Assembly (NCBI GenBank): GCA_963377175.1
Contig: CAUJNA010003287.1
Span: 651,519-715,518, forward strand
Source of the DNA: Effrenium voratum
Taxonomy: Eukaryota > Sar > Dinophyceae > Suessiales > Symbiodiniaceae
Length of the DNA: 64,000 bases
Direction of reading: 5' to 3'
Part shown: positions 12,861-25,635 of the stretch, one piece after another
How positions within the stretch are numbered: the stretch's first letter is position 1
Layout: every line of letters starts with the position of its first letter
Notes under the pieces: model-generated
Told to the model about the DNA's origin: nothing
Databases searched by the model: none
What the model saw: only the letters and a program-made list of their open reading frames with translations
Translations under genes and position numbers: made by a program

Positions 12861-13906
12861 GTGTAGTTTGTCGGAATGGGGGTTCCAACCAGGTTCTGCA
12901 AGGGCTCCGTGGTCCGGGTAAGGTTCCACCACCAGGGTTCAGGGTTTGAGGTAAGCTTCCCCGAGGCTTCCACCAGCATTCCACCAAGGTTTCCACCACG
13001 GTTCACCAGGGTTCCACCAGGTTCTGCAAGGCAAGGTTTTATGAGGGTTGTACCACCAGGTTCTGCGAGGGCTGCGGGATGGTCTGCGATGGTCTGAGGT
13101 AAGGTTCCATGAGGGTTACACCAGGGTTTTTATTAGGGTTCCACCACATTCTGCGTCACATAGGTTGCACCGGGTTCCACAGAGTTCCACAGGGATTCCA
13201 CAAGGCTTCGACAAGGCTCCACAAGGTTTCACAAAAGCGCCGTCTGAACATAAATTGAGGGCTCGCTTTGCCCGTGGGCGGAACACTAAGCAAAACTGAA
13301 ATCAAGGGTTTTCAGCACATCTTCACTGTTTTGACTTGCTCACTTTCTCAACGTTGCTGCGGGACTCACTGTGCAGCAGAGTAAATGCTTGGCATTACTG
13401 AGTATTACTTGGTGGGCTTTGGGTTAGGGTTCCACGAGGCTGCGAGGGCTATGGGGTAAGGTTCCGAAAACGCTCCACAAGGATTCCACCACGCTGAGTT
13501 TTGGGCGGGCTCCACGAGGACGGTTTGCGAAGTTCACTGGGCCTGACACTAAAATGGTCCAACCCAACTTGTTTCGCCGTCTTAAACAAATAAGTTTGTT
13601 TCCGTGTGATACAACAAGTGTTTAAGGATTGTCATCATCTAAATGGGGTCTGCCCGGCTGAACTCCGGACTCCATCCACTGAGCTCGAACGTCCGAACAT
13701 CCCCAGCCGTTAACTATGAAATATGGACTTGGGGGAGGGGGGTGACCGGGTGACCCCTGGAATTCCATATGGAGTTGGGGAACCCCCCACCCTCCCCCTA
13801 TGCTCGGGGGGAAGTGGGGTTTTTCATGGGTCCCCATTTTCTCATGGTGGGGTTGTCATGAGTTGTTCATGGTGGTTTTTTCCATTTTTTCCATGGGTGC
13901 ACCGGC
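12861..13906. repeat. Degenerate GGTTCCACCAGG repeats
   Basis: From 12,880 to about 13,230, words such as GGTTCCACCA and GGTTCTGC recur at irregular spacing, like a decayed minisatellite. From 13,230 to 13,906 nothing is recognised. Confidence 0.55.
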
Positions 13907-14240
13907 GGGGCCCGATTGCACCGCCGAAGCCCGATTGCACCGTCGGGCCCGATTGCACCGTCGGGGCCCGATCGGCCCCGATTGGGCCCGACTCAGTGGG
14001 GCACTGTGCCAAGCTGGCATCGCCTAGTTGTGCTAGATAGTGTTGTAAGGCCACATCCTAAGGAAAACCGGCGTTGAGCTATAATATGGGTGGCTGGGGT
14101 TGGTGGGAGCCCGCTATCAAACCCCGGTCAGGGCCCGATTGCACCGTCGGGCCCCGCTCGGGCCCCGATTGCACCGTCGGTCCCCGATCGGGCCCCGATT
14201 GCGCCGTCGGGCCCCGATCAGGGCGTGATTGCGCTGTCAC
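13907..14240. repeat. GGCCCGATTGCACCGTC minisatellite, two clusters
   Basis: A unit of about 17-18 bp (GCCCGATTGCACCGTCGG) recurs at 13,907-13,995 and again at 14,127-14,240. The intervening 130 bp is unrelated. Confidence 0.85.
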
Positions 14241-16496
14241 TCTTAGCTTTGCTTATAAAGTTATTAGGCGGCATCCTCAGCAAAACCGGCGGTGAGGTGG
14301 GTCCCGGGACGGGTTCCGCGAGGATTCTGGGAGGGTGCGGAGCTTATTTTTTGCCTGTGGGTTTCCAATTGGAAGCTGGTGCCACCGCCTCCCATTCGGC
14401 TCGGGTCTGCAAAAAAAAATCGTGCCCCAAAAAAGCCGTGGCGCCTGTGCGGATGTTCAGGAACCCCCGGAAGAAGGCCAGGAACACATCCAGCAGCCAC
14501 ACCGCGCCGCTCACCGCCGCCATGATCTCCGGCCACCCCGAGGGGTCGATTTCGAAGGCCTCCGGACCGGCCGGACGGGCGGGCGGGCAGCTCGGAAAAG
14601 AAACAGCGCCCCAGGCCCTCAGTGGATTTCCGTGCAAAAAAAACGCAGGGCATCGCTTTTTGGGGAAGATTTTGACTCCAAAAAACGAGGAAGGGGTGCC
14701 ACTGGGGTCTGGAACACCGAACAGAAACAACATGGGAAACTGCAACAAACGAAAACAAGATGGAGAAACGCAAGAATCGGAAACAACATTTCGAAACACG
14801 TGACAATAAAAAAACAGCCTGCAAAAACAAACAAGAAAAAGAAGATGCACATGATGTAGAGAAAAAGAGAAAGAAGAAAGCTACGTTAAGAAAAGCCAAA
14901 AGGTGCTGTATGTTGATAATACAGGACAAGAAGCTGGAAAACGAAGAAATGGAAGAGAGAATTGCGGCAAAAGGCTTCGTTGGCTTTCAAGGCAACCCCA
15001 CATAAGAAACAGAAGGGAAGAGCCGTGCTTGACTTGAAGGGAACCCACAGAAAAATATCAAATTGTTGTTAATCTTGGCTGGCGTCAAAGGGAGACCTGG
15101 TGAAACAATCAGCGTCCTCCTATTGGGCGGTTTGGTTGGATCGGAGTTTCCCATCGACCCTCTCCAAGAACTAGGAGTAATCCCTAAACCACCAATCCCA
15201 ACCCCCAAATAAGGGACTACTGAAACATTGCCCCTTCAACATCATCGCCAGGAGCAAACTCATCTACAAGTGCCCATTGGGTGATGCTTAAAGCAGCTGA
15301 AAGGAACATCCAAGGACCCTGTACTTAAACGCAAACCTGTAAAACATCACCCCTCAAGGAAGTTCCCACTAGGTGATGTTCAAAACCACAAAGGGGAATA
15401 TAGGGAACTGTCCCACCCAACCCTCGTTTGGACACATTATTCTTGTGGCAAGCCAAGTTGTGTGGGCAAACCGCAGCAAGCCTGCACGGTAAAAAGTGGG
15501 GGATTCTTTACTTCACCAGTTGCTGATCCAACGGCAAGAAGTGACGTAGCATGTTGCTGGAAAGGGAAGATGTTGCCAGAAAGGCAAAAAGTTACAAAAA
15601 GCCAAGCTCATGAAGTCTAGCCATATCTGCCACAACAACTTATGGCTGAAATTGCCCCTTACTACTCTCCAACTACCCGGGTTTTGATTGTGACTCATAT
15701 GTGTATTTTGTTCAAGAAGCCGAGAGCAGAGGAATCATCACGCTGTCGTGCATGGTGGCGAGCAGGCACACCACATCCCAGATCAGGCAAAGCGCGCTAT
15801 TCGGCCTCTTCACGCGACACTCGATTCGAACGCGGACATGGGTTCACGCTAACCTTTTGGGAGCATGACTAAACTCGGTTGCTTTCTGCTCCCCTGCTAA
15901 AAGTCTAACTTTTAGTGGTTTAATGGAAAACTCACTAGTTGGCAAAAAAAATTAAAGTCCTAACATCCAAGCAACATGCACCAAAGTAAAAATGGGAACC
16001 CACCATTGGAAAACCAAACGGTCAAAAGGCCCGCTTTGGCAGCTGAGGAAATAGTCAGCTTCCCTCAGATTGGTGGTTTGGATTTGTTTGGAGATTTGGA
16101 GGTTGCCATTTACCCTCTACAATGGCCAGGCGGTCAAATCCAAATCCAAACCACCATTCCAATCCACCAATCAAGCGCTACCTGAACCTAGTTGAAACAT
16201 GTTGCAACCACCGACCCGAACGAAAAATGATTGGAACCAGGCAACTACAACTCAACCTAGTCGCAATCAGTGACCCAACAGGTAGCCAAAGCAGTTGAAA
16301 CCTTTTGGTGAGAGTGATGAAGGCCGCCGTTCTTCTCCCAGAAAGGTTCTAAGAACCCTTCGTGAAGAACCCCTTCTAAGAACGATCCAAGAATCTTTCC
16401 TGCGGTGAGGGGGCCTTTGGTTTCCTGCCAGTTTTGGGGTTGACCTTTGCTTTTGCGCAGAATCCACCGAGCCACAAAGGCAAAAACCAAGAAAGA
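14241..16496. other. Host DNA without recognised gene
   Basis: Frames up to 237 codons occur around 14,090-14,930 on both strands, but they overlap each other, include the minisatellite and show no domain. I do not call a gene. Confidence 0.45.
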
Positions 16497-16700
16497 AACC
16501 AAGAAAGAAAGAAAGAAAGAAAGAAAGGAAGAAAGGAAGAAAGGAAGAAAGGAAGAAAGAAAGAAAGAAAGAATTGAAGAAAGAAAGAAAGAATTGAAGA
16601 AAGAAAGAAAGAATTGAAGAAAGAACGAACGAAAGAAAAAGAAGGAAACGTGTAAACAAAAGGAACAATGAAAAGAAAGAAGGAAAGAAAGAAGAAGATA
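16497..16700. repeat. Purine tract (GAAA/GGAA)n
   Basis: A strand-asymmetric run of GAAA and GGAA units, with ATTGAAGAAAGAAAGA repeated three times around 16,570-16,625. Minus-strand frames read it as Phe/Leu/Ser-rich peptides, which are artefacts. Confidence 0.9.
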
Positions 16701-18310
16701 AAACAAAAGAAGAAATCGACGAAGAACAGGCCTAGAGCTTTTATGTTGCAGAAACGTCCGACCACCGGCTTCGCCGGCTCTATGTAACAATAGAGAATAG
16801 CCAAAAACTCCGCAAGAAGTCCAAAGAAATCCACAAGGCCGGTGCAAGAAATCAGAAATCACGCAAGCAACAAAACATGAAGCGGCCCCGGAAAACAAGG
16901 GGGCTTCTTCCTGTTCTGGGTCCAAAGTGATCTCTCAACACTCACCTTCCAAGTCATGGCCAGGGATTTTTTTGATCCCGTCGCCCGTCGTCCCAGCCCC
17001 CCCACCCCCAATGGTGTCGATCCAGGTTCAGGGGAGTGCAAGACCAAGGACCAAGGACCCCACCCATCCAGGGGGGCAGGGGGGCTTCGACCTTGACTGA
17101 GCATGACAATTCGGGGGGAAGGGGGCCGTGGAAGGGCCAAGGATTGGAACATCCCCAAAACAGAACCGAAGATCCTTTCAGAAGATCCCTTGGGCCCAGA
17201 ATTTTGCGACTCCGCCGGTTTTTCGTTTGCCCCCCCGCCCCGCGGTTTTGAAAACCCCGCGCCTCAGCACCAAGCAGCTGGGCCTCGCTTCGGCCCGGGA
17301 GGTGCTGATCTTCTTCAGGCGCCGCGAGGGGTCGTGGCTGGTCTTGCCTCCGAACTCGAATTCGAGCCGAGGTATCGGGGGAAAGGGTCGCCTTCCTCGT
17401 AACATGCCACCTGGAAAAAGGTACCTGGAGCATTCATGTCCTTTTGAAGGGAGCCCCTGTCAGTTGCCATGTTAGTTGGAGGGAGGGTGGATGGTACAAG
17501 CCTTTCATATAGGATTTTATGTGCCTGAACTGGGGAGATATGGAACGCAATCCGCGTTATTTATGTAGTTGGCCAAACAGGAACTGTACCATCTACAAAA
17601 AACTTGGTGTACTTCGCGTTTCGGGCGTGACTTTTTAGGGGACCTTCCCCCCAAAAAAAACAACTTTGTGGTGGTCCTTTTGGTGTCCTGTTAAACCACC
17701 TTTGGGTGAACCCCCATTTCCGAGTTGTAACTTGGTGTGTGACCCATGACCCCAGAAGACGGACGTTGACAGCTCGTATATTATCCTGCAAGTTAAGAGA
17801 ACGAACCGAAAAAGCGGGCTCCCTTTCTGAGTTCATCTGCAATGTTTGGAATAACTGTACAACCTGAGGTAGAGTTAGATCACAAGCGGAGTGGGAATCC
17901 AGCAACCCGCAAAATCTCACCCTCCAATCACGTTTTGTTGGGGAAGACTCACACGGACTTGGATTTGTGTGTTGGGATTTGAGCGCATTGGATGGTGTGT
18001 GTGTGTGTGTGCTCTCTTGAGGGAACCCCATTTTTGTCTTGTGGGTTTAAAGGCAACCCACAAGGAAAAAAACACCATTTTTAAGACAAGAAAGTGTGGT
18101 TTGTTGATGGTTGTTGCTTTTCTTCTTCTAAAAAAGAAAAAACGAGGAAGGACGACCAACAACAAAAAACATGTCGCGGCGGTCATGCGGCGGTTCTCGA
18201 AGTCGCCATCCCAGGCGTCGTGGATCCGTGCCAGCGAAGGCGGAAGGCGCAAGGGGCTGAGCGGCCTCGAAGCTGACACCAGGCGTGTGGTTTCTACGAA
18301 CCAAAGGGTT

Positions 18311-18359
18311 TGGGGTGGGGTGGGGTGGGGTGAGGTGAGGGGTGGGGTGGGGTGGGGTT
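18311..18359 (+). repeat. (GGGGT)n G-rich tract
   Basis: Nine or so GGGG runs separated by T or TGA. It could form a G-quadruplex on the plus strand. Confidence 0.85.
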
Positions 18360-19023
18360 GCCGGAAAATCTAATGGCCCCAAAACACCCGAAAAAGCTGT
18401 TTTCAACTGTAGAATCTCCGGAAACCCAACCCTTTGATACTTTCCAGAGGATGTCACCCCACTACCCCAGACTTCAACCCGGGGATGGTTCACAGAACCC
18501 AAACGGAGAAGCCCTGGGTTGAAGTCTATCTCGCTGGCGTTCAGGGAGAATGTGGGAATGAACCCAGAGGTCCCCTCAAAGGAAAGCACCAGTTGGATGG
18601 TGTTTAAGGGTTTTGGTTTCTACTTTCCTTTTGGAGAGGCCACTTTCATTGGAGAGAGGGTACCTGGAGTCTCCTTGGGACCCTTCGAAAATGGGGTCCA
18701 TGACCCCTTTTCAGTAGAGGCACACTTGGAACCGGAAACCCACCATTTACCAATGGGCTTCCCAAACTACCACTTTCCGTAGGTCTCTTAAAGGATCATC
18801 TCATTTGCAAACAGTGTCAGGCTCCAGATACGTTTCCCAAAAATGCGCAGAGAGCCTGGGGTTCCGTACTGTTTTTGGGGGATGTCAAAATGGGTTTGCT
18901 ACTCTTTCCCGGGAAGAAGGTCGATTTCATGGGAAATCCGGTCCCACCAAAGATCAGCTGTGTTCTTTCCCGGAGTTGGGGTTGCTTCAAAGGAAAGCTA
19001 GAGCGATGTTGTTAACCTAGTGG

Positions 19024-19025
<2 letters not shown>

Positions 19026-19062
<37 letters not shown>
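19026..19062. repeat. (TA)n microsatellite
   Basis: TA dinucleotide run with one GTATAT interruption. Confidence 0.9.
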
Positions 19063-22000
19063 CCAAGGTCGCTAGCCACTTACCCAGATACTCCCGAAAG
19101 ACCAAAAAAACGGCAGAGTACATTCTCACAAGGTACCAAAGAACCTTGAGGCTTGCTTACTCGGCGCATCCAGGTGTGGTTCTGTCAAGCTTTCTAGCGA
19201 ACCGGACTCTGATTGGTATCACGCAAAGTTGCTTCACTTGGCATCCTGCAAAACAAGGTTGACTTTTGAGGTGGTTGGACGGCCTGCCGGGAGAGTTTTT
19301 AGGCGTTTGAGAGGGAACCCCTGGATTGTGGTTTACAGTCTTGCTTCACACAGGGGCCCTTTTTGTTGGGTGCGAAGCCGCATTCTATTCGCTACTTTGC
19401 GCCCAGCTGGCTTCAAACCGCTTTCGCACCCAGAATCTGCTTTTGGAACCCGGAACCAGGTTTGAGTTCGTACCTCTGGATCCCTGGCAACATCTACTGT
19501 ATGTTGTGGGATTCTTGGGGCTCATCCCACTGGGAACCACTCAACCCCTGGATTTTTCATCGCAGACCTCCCCAGTTTTGGAGAAGACCTTCCGGTGACC
19601 GTAAAATAGCCCATCCGAAAGAAACAATCCCACCTTTACAAGGGTATCCTGTAAATCCTCCGTTGAGGAGTAAAAGCTTTCGGGGCCATGAGCAAAACAG
19701 AACTAAAATGTCGAAAGGCCAAAAGGTCGGCAGCCCTCTTCGGACCCCGAAATTGGCAATCCACCCCAAATGAGGCCACCCAAAATTGGCCAAAAACGAG
19801 ACACGGAAAGGTCAGATCAGGTCAGTCTTGGGGCAAGTGAGAATCTGATGTCCAGGACTTTACTTGCGTTGTCAAACTGAACCTTCCCCCTTGCCGGTTT
19901 GAAGAACTGCTTTGCTGCCTGCTTACCAAAATACATCCTCCAAATTACCCCCATGGTTGTTGCAGCACCTCTGCACTTGTAGCCACCTGAATTGCGCGTA
20001 ATTTTGGTGACCCCGAGCTGAACCATCCACTGGGTGGTTTCCTTATCCCGGAGCGCTTCAAAAGCCCAAGGAACTTGGGACCAAAAGATTCCGAAGCCAA
20101 GCCAAAACCCGTCAGGGACCCAGACGCCCCAGCGTCCGGCCCTTGGTTCACCAAATGCCAACTTCCCCACGTCCCGACAAGTCTCTTGAGCCCTCAGATT
20201 TTGCAGGGTGAAAGATGGCATTATCGTGCAGAAAATCGCTTTATTCCAAAGTAAATTGCAGTAAAGCCATTGCACAGGGTGAGCCCATCTACTTTCACCC
20301 AACTGAAAACTTGTCAAAAGACATCTAAAATCTATTTGGGAAAAATCGTGTGGTTCGTTCATCCCTTGAACTTTTAGTGGGATATGAAATTCATCCAGCT
20401 CCAAACTCTGAAAGTCCTAACTGCATGTTGGACTTGGGCTTGACGTGGTTGACAAAGCTTTCGTAGAGAGCTATCAGGGGTGTCAAAGTAGGGGGGCCTT
20501 TTGCCTTCAACTAGCGCTCAAACGAATCCCCAAAAAAACAGCGGCTTTCCAAGCTGGAGAAAGGTACCAACTCCGAAAGAAAAACCGCTCGCCCCATCAG
20601 AACTCGTAAGAAACATACCATTAAATGGGACTCAAACTGCATCCTTGCAAGAAAACCAGTTCCTCACCTGGGTTGGTCTCCCCTTGGTGAGCATGTGGGG
20701 CTTGATCAAAAGGTCCTTGACATGAGATGACCATTGGGGAAACCCTCGAAAAATACGACTCACCCCCTCAAAAGATCGTGAACGGTTACCCATGGCCATT
20801 TGCGGACCGAGGGAAGTTTGTTGATCAACTCCCGTGTCTGGGCTGTCCTCAGATCCCCCGCTAGAAGCTGAATTTTCAGTGGGGTAAACAAAAAACTCAA
20901 AAGCTACGGAAGCGGATGCCTGGGAACCGCTAAGTAAACCAACCCATGTATCCCCCACCCGCCACCCCTCCCTTGGCCCTGTTCCCAAGCGGCGGGGAGC
21001 TGATCATTCCAGACACCTCCGACTCCGACTTCACCCAAAGCCTCGCTGGCTGCGCGCGGGGCGCGGCACCGGGGGGAGGGAGGGGTGCGTGGGGGGTCGC
21101 GCCCTTGGCTCGGGGCCCTCGGGACTTGGACCCAAGAGAGGTCCGAGGGGTGTAGACCCGCTGAGAATTGACTGGGTTCTACCAGCGTGGCCGGAAAGGT
21201 TTGGCGGAAGGAAGTTGCCTCCAAATTGAGCTGCGGCCGTTCCACCCTTCTGCTGACATGGCTGTACAGGCGTGGCACATGAAACACTTTATGTGACATC
21301 TCATGTATTACATGTTCGCTTTACGCAATTTTGGTAACCAAAAGAATAACATACATCTACCATCCAATACGTCCGGTCCGGCGGTTTCCAGGCGTCGGAA
21401 TCCCAGCTCGGCGAGCCGTCTCAGCCCGGTTGGGACATGTTGGGACACAGAAAAAGGTGAGGTGACCGCCTCTGGGGACCCTAGGACCACAAAGGGGAAA
21501 CGAGGCCAAAATCTGGGTCGATTGGCTTTGGGCAACTGGAGAGCCCAGCGAAAGTGTAGCACTGAGCGGCAGATTGGCGAAAAGACACATGGAGACCCAA
21601 AAGACTCCGAATGGGAAGGCGGAATGAAGGCAAATGAATTCCTTCAGGCCTCGGGGGCAAAGGGGAAGACCAAACAGGGGGAAGTAGACTCCCATACAAA
21701 AGAAAGCTAAGCCAGGCATTTTCCGAAGCCTGGTGGTTTTCATGGGATCTGTGCTATAGGCTATGATTATTCATTGAAGACTTGCTGGACCTCAGGATTG
21801 CATTTTTTTACGATAGTTTCAAGTAAAGGACCTCTATCATGGTCAGCGCGTCCTACCCCCGAATCGGTGAGCTCGGCACAAGAATCAAATAGAATTTCTG
21901 TCCAACCACCCTCCACGCATCGCACGCTGGCACCCCCCGACCGCCCCACTGCCGACCGAGGCTCGGCTGCCGAGGGTTTTCCCTCGAAGCCGTGCGCGAG

Positions 22001-23283
22001 CTTTGCGCCGTCGAGAGGAAGGCGGCGGCGGAGTCGAAGCTCACCCGCGCCGTTTTCGAGTCAATGCGGGTGATCTGCGCGAGCAGTTTTGGGAAGAAAC
22101 CAAAACCACCTGGAGCGATCCAGTCGCGTTGTCTCGTTTTTCTTTTATTTTTTTTGTGTGTTTTTTATTTCAGTTATTGTGTGTTGTGTGTTTGCTCTTG
22201 TGTTTCTGTTGTTTTGTTACCAGCAACTGTGACGGATATTTGGGTGGCTGCAAGTTAGTGATCCGGGCATCGACTGTTGTTTCACCCATTGACTTTTGGT
22301 GCAAGAGTATGGCTTAAACAACCTCTTGGCTTCCAAAAACCAAGACAAGGTCTTGGACTTCTGCATTTGCAAGCAAAAGGGCGACCAAATGGATTTGCTC
22401 TCCGAGAACGAATTGGAACCCCTTCAGGGGGAAAAGAAATCCCCAAACACAGCTTTCTTGGGAGCCTTGAAGTTGGACACGGACTCCTCCAATGTTTCCC
22501 TTACTTCTGTTTGGCTTCCCAGCAGACTAAGGCGTTGCCGTTGCTGAAAACACACATTTGCGGGCTATGGACACTAACGGATCCCGGGTTCAAACTTTTG
22601 GTAAGATTGGTCTAGGCCTTGCTACAATCCCAATCACGCCAAGAGGGTAGGCCCAAATCTCGAGGCTCGAGCGCTCAACACTCACAGCCAAAACCAACTG
22701 ACAGGGTCACCTCCATTCGCTTGCAAGATGACAGCAAACATAACCATGACCCCGGCTTAATGCCATCCGACTAATAAAAAGTGTCCCCTTAAAGTGAAGG
22801 ATTCCAGAATGAGAATCGACACCCCCCGCGTTTAAGCAAACTGGGGTTTAACCCGTCCCCCAAATCCGCTGTTCCTGTCCCGCGCCTCCTCTATGGTCGT
22901 ATCCATGGTCACATCTGAAGCCTGTGAGATTTGCCGCGTCCCCCAGACCTCCGCATGCCGCAGTCGCGGTCCAGTCGAAGTGCGGAGAAGCCGTGCCCAA
23001 GAAGAATTCCCCCCCTTTCTAGGGGCGTCTGAAAAATATGGAACCTTCACAAAACAAAGTTCTGAAAAAGGATACAGCCAAAACACGCAAACCCCAAAAA
23101 ACAAGGATCACAATACAGGGGGTCTTCAAAGGATACCTTCAAAGACTTGCCAGGAAGTGTTGAGGAACCCCCCCAAAAAAATGTAGAAAAGGCTGATTCT
23201 AGGGGGTGAGGGGTAGATGGTTGCCTGTTCTGTTTTTTATTTCACAATTCAACACGTGTACCACCTTATTCGTTTTTTCAAGG

Positions 23284-23436
23284 CTGATTTTGGGGGCATG
23301 AAATAACGATATGGATGTGGTAACGAATTGATGATTTGGTCCCCTGTTTCGTTCCAGATTTCAACTTTTAGTTTTAATGATTGAAAGAGGTTAGGACTTT
23401 CTGTGGTTTCACGGGTTGGCTTCTGGGCGGGTCTTC
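23284..23436 (+). repeat. Left terminal inverted repeat of element A
   Basis: This 153-bp segment, starting CTGATTTTGGGGGCATGAAA, is the reverse complement of 45,484-45,634 with about ten mismatches and almost no gaps. It sits directly before the AT-rich viral gene block. Similarity stops at both outer ends immediately outside CTGATTTT. I see no clear target-site duplication: the flanking bases CAAGG (left) and TAGTC (right) do not match. Confidence 0.85.
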
Positions 23437-23520
23437 TGGTTTGTCATTTAATGAAATGTTTATAGGTTAAAAGTTCACTATAATTATAACATATAAGAAT
23501 ATAAATGATATAATTATGGT

Positions 23521-24048
23521 TTAGTTTTGAATTATACTTCTTTCTTCATCAATACAACTGCTTATTTCTTGATACGACGCCATCATTACTTCTGATAAAT
23601 TATCTATGGTTACATTATCTACAACATCATCACTATGAGAAAAGAACGTAAAAGTTCTAGAATCATCGTCTTGATGACCCCTCACAAATAAACATACCTC
23701 AACTATTATCACTGCTTCATAACCGTTATCGGTTTCAATACCATCTAAGAAACAATCTAAGTTTTCATTTTCATTAAAAACTATATCTTCGATGCTTTCA
23801 ATGCTTAAAGGTATATTTCTTGAAATGTAATACTTAATTATGTGTCTCTTGAAATCATCGCCATCTTCAACAGTATAGCGCTTTGTCTTTCTTTTTGTTT
23901 CAGTTCTTTTAAATGTATATCGCTGTTGTATTCTCTTTAATGTCTCAATATGATTATGTTTTATATTCAAATACTCAGGTTCCCCTAATTTATATGAAAT
24001 TACATTTTTTAATATATCAACAGGTAAGTTAGTCCATTTCTCACTCAT
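23521..24048 (-). CDS. Unknown viral protein, F-box-like N-terminus
   Basis: A 175-residue protein, first gene inside the left repeat of element A, reading outward. The first ~20 residues (NLPVDILKNVISYKLG) resemble the start of an F-box-like helical motif and match the beginning of the frameshifted gene at 28,280 (DLPLDIKKLVLSYSLG), so the two are probably paralogues. The rest is charged with an acidic C-terminal half, and no catalytic motif is visible. Upstream of its ATG lies ACTACTTAAAGAAAAG, the motif shared by the polymerase gene, so it is probably expressed early. A role in host ubiquitin targeting would fit the F-box resemblance but is only a guess. Confidence 0.75.
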   Translation of the reverse strand: MSEKWTNLPVDILKNVISYKLGEPEYLNIKHNHIETLKRIQQRYTFKRTETKRKTKRYTVEDGDDFKRHIIKYYISRNIPLSIESIEDIVFNENENLDCFLDGIETDNGYEAVIIVEVCLFVRGHQDDDSRTFTFFSHSDDVVDNVTIDNLSEVMMASYQEISSCIDEERSIIQN

Positions 24049-24071
24049 TGTCTCTTATTATATTATATTAT

Positions 24072-24086
24072 CTTTTCTTTAAGTAG
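24072..24086 (-). promoter_or_regulatory. Putative early promoter motif
   Basis: On the minus strand this reads CTACTTAAAGAAAAG, 24 bp upstream of the ATG at 24,048 and followed by an AT run. It matches the motif before the polymerase gene at 38,769. Confidence 0.55.
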
Positions 24087-24188
24087 TTTTTAGCTGGGGG
24101 TTTCAGGTTTCATTTAAATGCAGTGTTAGATTATAAAACTTTGTTGTAATCATATTATAGTTATAGAATAATATGAATAAACCTATTT

Positions 24189-24611
24189 TCAGTGTTTCCA
24201 GTCTCCTATGTTGTTCCAAGAACTGCTTAAGATGTTTCTGATATTATACCAGATTAAGTTAACGTCATAATCTTTCATTGGTGCTCTTTGTTGTATTAAA
24301 TAACGCAACACTGATATCAAAGTATAATAATTAAAATGCATTGTTGTCATTCCTCCTCTTTCGTTAATACTATTACCATTATGTTTAACGAGTTCTTCTT
24401 TCATTATGTTTTCGTAAATCTCTTTTATCCATTGATGATTTTGTTCTCCATACTCGGCGAACATATCTAGATATATATCTTCCATTGTTTGATCGTTTCT
24501 AATTATTTCAATGCCTTGTTTATATGATGGATAGGGATTATCCTTAATGAAACTCAATATTATCTTTCTATCCTGTTCCAGCTCTTTTTCTGTCACTCCT
24601 ATCATTGGCAT
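24189..24611 (-). CDS. Unknown viral protein, 140 aa
   Basis: A 140-residue, mostly helical-looking protein with no family that I recognise. Aromatic and acidic residues alternate (YLDMFAEYGEQNHQWIKEIY), and a C-terminal part (YYTLISVLRYLIQQRAPM) may form a packed helix. The ATG at 24,611 is preceded on its strand by AACTTAAAGAAATATT, the early-type promoter motif. It is transcribed away from the integrase gene, which starts 45 bp away on the other strand. No counterpart is visible in element B within this window. Confidence 0.75.
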   Translation of the reverse strand: MPMIGVTEKELEQDRKIILSFIKDNPYPSYKQGIEIIRNDQTMEDIYLDMFAEYGEQNHQWIKEIYENIMKEELVKHNGNSINERGGMTTMHFNYYTLISVLRYLIQQRAPMKDYDVNLIWYNIRNILSSSWNNIGDWKH

Positions 24612-24634
24612 TTCACTTCTTAATATTATAAGTT

Positions 24635-24650
24635 AATATTTCTTTAAGTT
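24635..24650 (-). promoter_or_regulatory. Putative early promoter motif
   Basis: Minus-strand AACTTAAAGAAATATT, 23 bp upstream of the ATG at 24,611. Confidence 0.55.
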
Positions 24651-24655
24651 ATTTT

Positions 24656-25635
24656 ATGTTAAGGGGTGGGGTTTATGTTAATAAAAAATATTTTCTAACA
24701 AATATTATAGTGGTAAGATTAACGAAAGACCAAATAATCAGCAACATCTATTATGATTTAGACGATGGTTTCGGAAGCACACAAGCAACACACAAGAAGG
24801 CAAAGGAAGAAGACCCAACGATAACATTAGAAGATGTAAAGTCTTTCTTAAAGAAACAACCAAATAAACAAATCAAAAATTATAGAGGCACTAATTCCTA
24901 TACCGCTCCGTTTGCTAGGTATGAATATCAAATAGACATAATGCATATGTCACCTTTAGCTAAAGACAAGAATGTTCCACAGTATGCTTTAGTCGTGATT
25001 GACATCTTCAGTAAATTAGCAGATGTAATTCCGATGGAGGAAAGAGACGGAGAGCACGTTTTGAAGGCGCTTAGAGCAAGTTTTAAAAAGATGGGTTACC
25101 CGATGTCTGTGTATTCTGATGATGATGGAGCGTTTGCAACCAAAAACCAAGTTCAGGATTTCTTCAACAGCGAAGGTATCAAACACATAATAACGAAGAC
25201 ACACGCAAATGTAGCCGAACGTTTTATTAGGACAATGAAAAACAAAATTCATGACAGAGCTAGGTCTAATAATATGAAATGGACCGATGCCTTAACACCA
25301 GCATTGAAACAGTATAACAGCACATTACACTCGTCAACAAGGATGACACCAACCGAAGCACACAAGGACGACAATGAAATAAATGTAAAGGTCAATCTGA
25401 AACTACGAGAAAAGAACAAAAGAAAGTATCCCAGAATACAGGAGAACGATAAGATAAAAGTGTTTCAAAAAAAGGGGCAATTACACCGACAGAAAAGAGT
25501 ATAACTCTAAATGGTCTAAAAAAAATATTCAATGTTGATAAAATTGAATATGACATTATGGGTAATAAAACTTACAGAGTAGCAGGAATAAACAAACCAC
25601 TTCTGAGACACGAAATTTTGTTAGTTAATGATTAA
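24656..25635 (+). CDS. Retroviral-type (rve) integrase, C-terminus frameshifted
   Basis: An integrase of the Polinton/retrovirus DDE class, which joins element ends to host DNA. The catalytic triad is visible: Asp94 (YQIDIMHM), Asp155 (YSDDDGAF) and Glu188 (NVAERFIRTMK), with about 32 residues between the last two. Residues 1-85 form an N-terminal region with the typical KKAK...VKSFLKKQ lead-in before the core. The ATG at 24,656 is the first in frame. The open frame stops at 25,504. A one-base change in a run of seven A residues near 25,467 then shifts the frame, and coding resumes without further stops to TAA at 25,635, giving the expected C-terminal domain. It is next to the left inverted repeat, as expected for a self-integrating element. 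Confidence 0.9.

Larger units (their letters stand above)
16701..23283. other. Host DNA without recognised gene
   Basis: Six and a half kb with only short overlapping frames on both strands and no domain that I recognise. Local features are a G-rich tract at 18,311-18,359 and a TA tract at 19,026-19,062. It ends at the left inverted repeat of element A. Confidence 0.5.

Noticed and set aside
14090..14929. Overlapping frames of 150-237 codons on both strands
   Set aside because: They include a minisatellite, contradict each other and show no domain.
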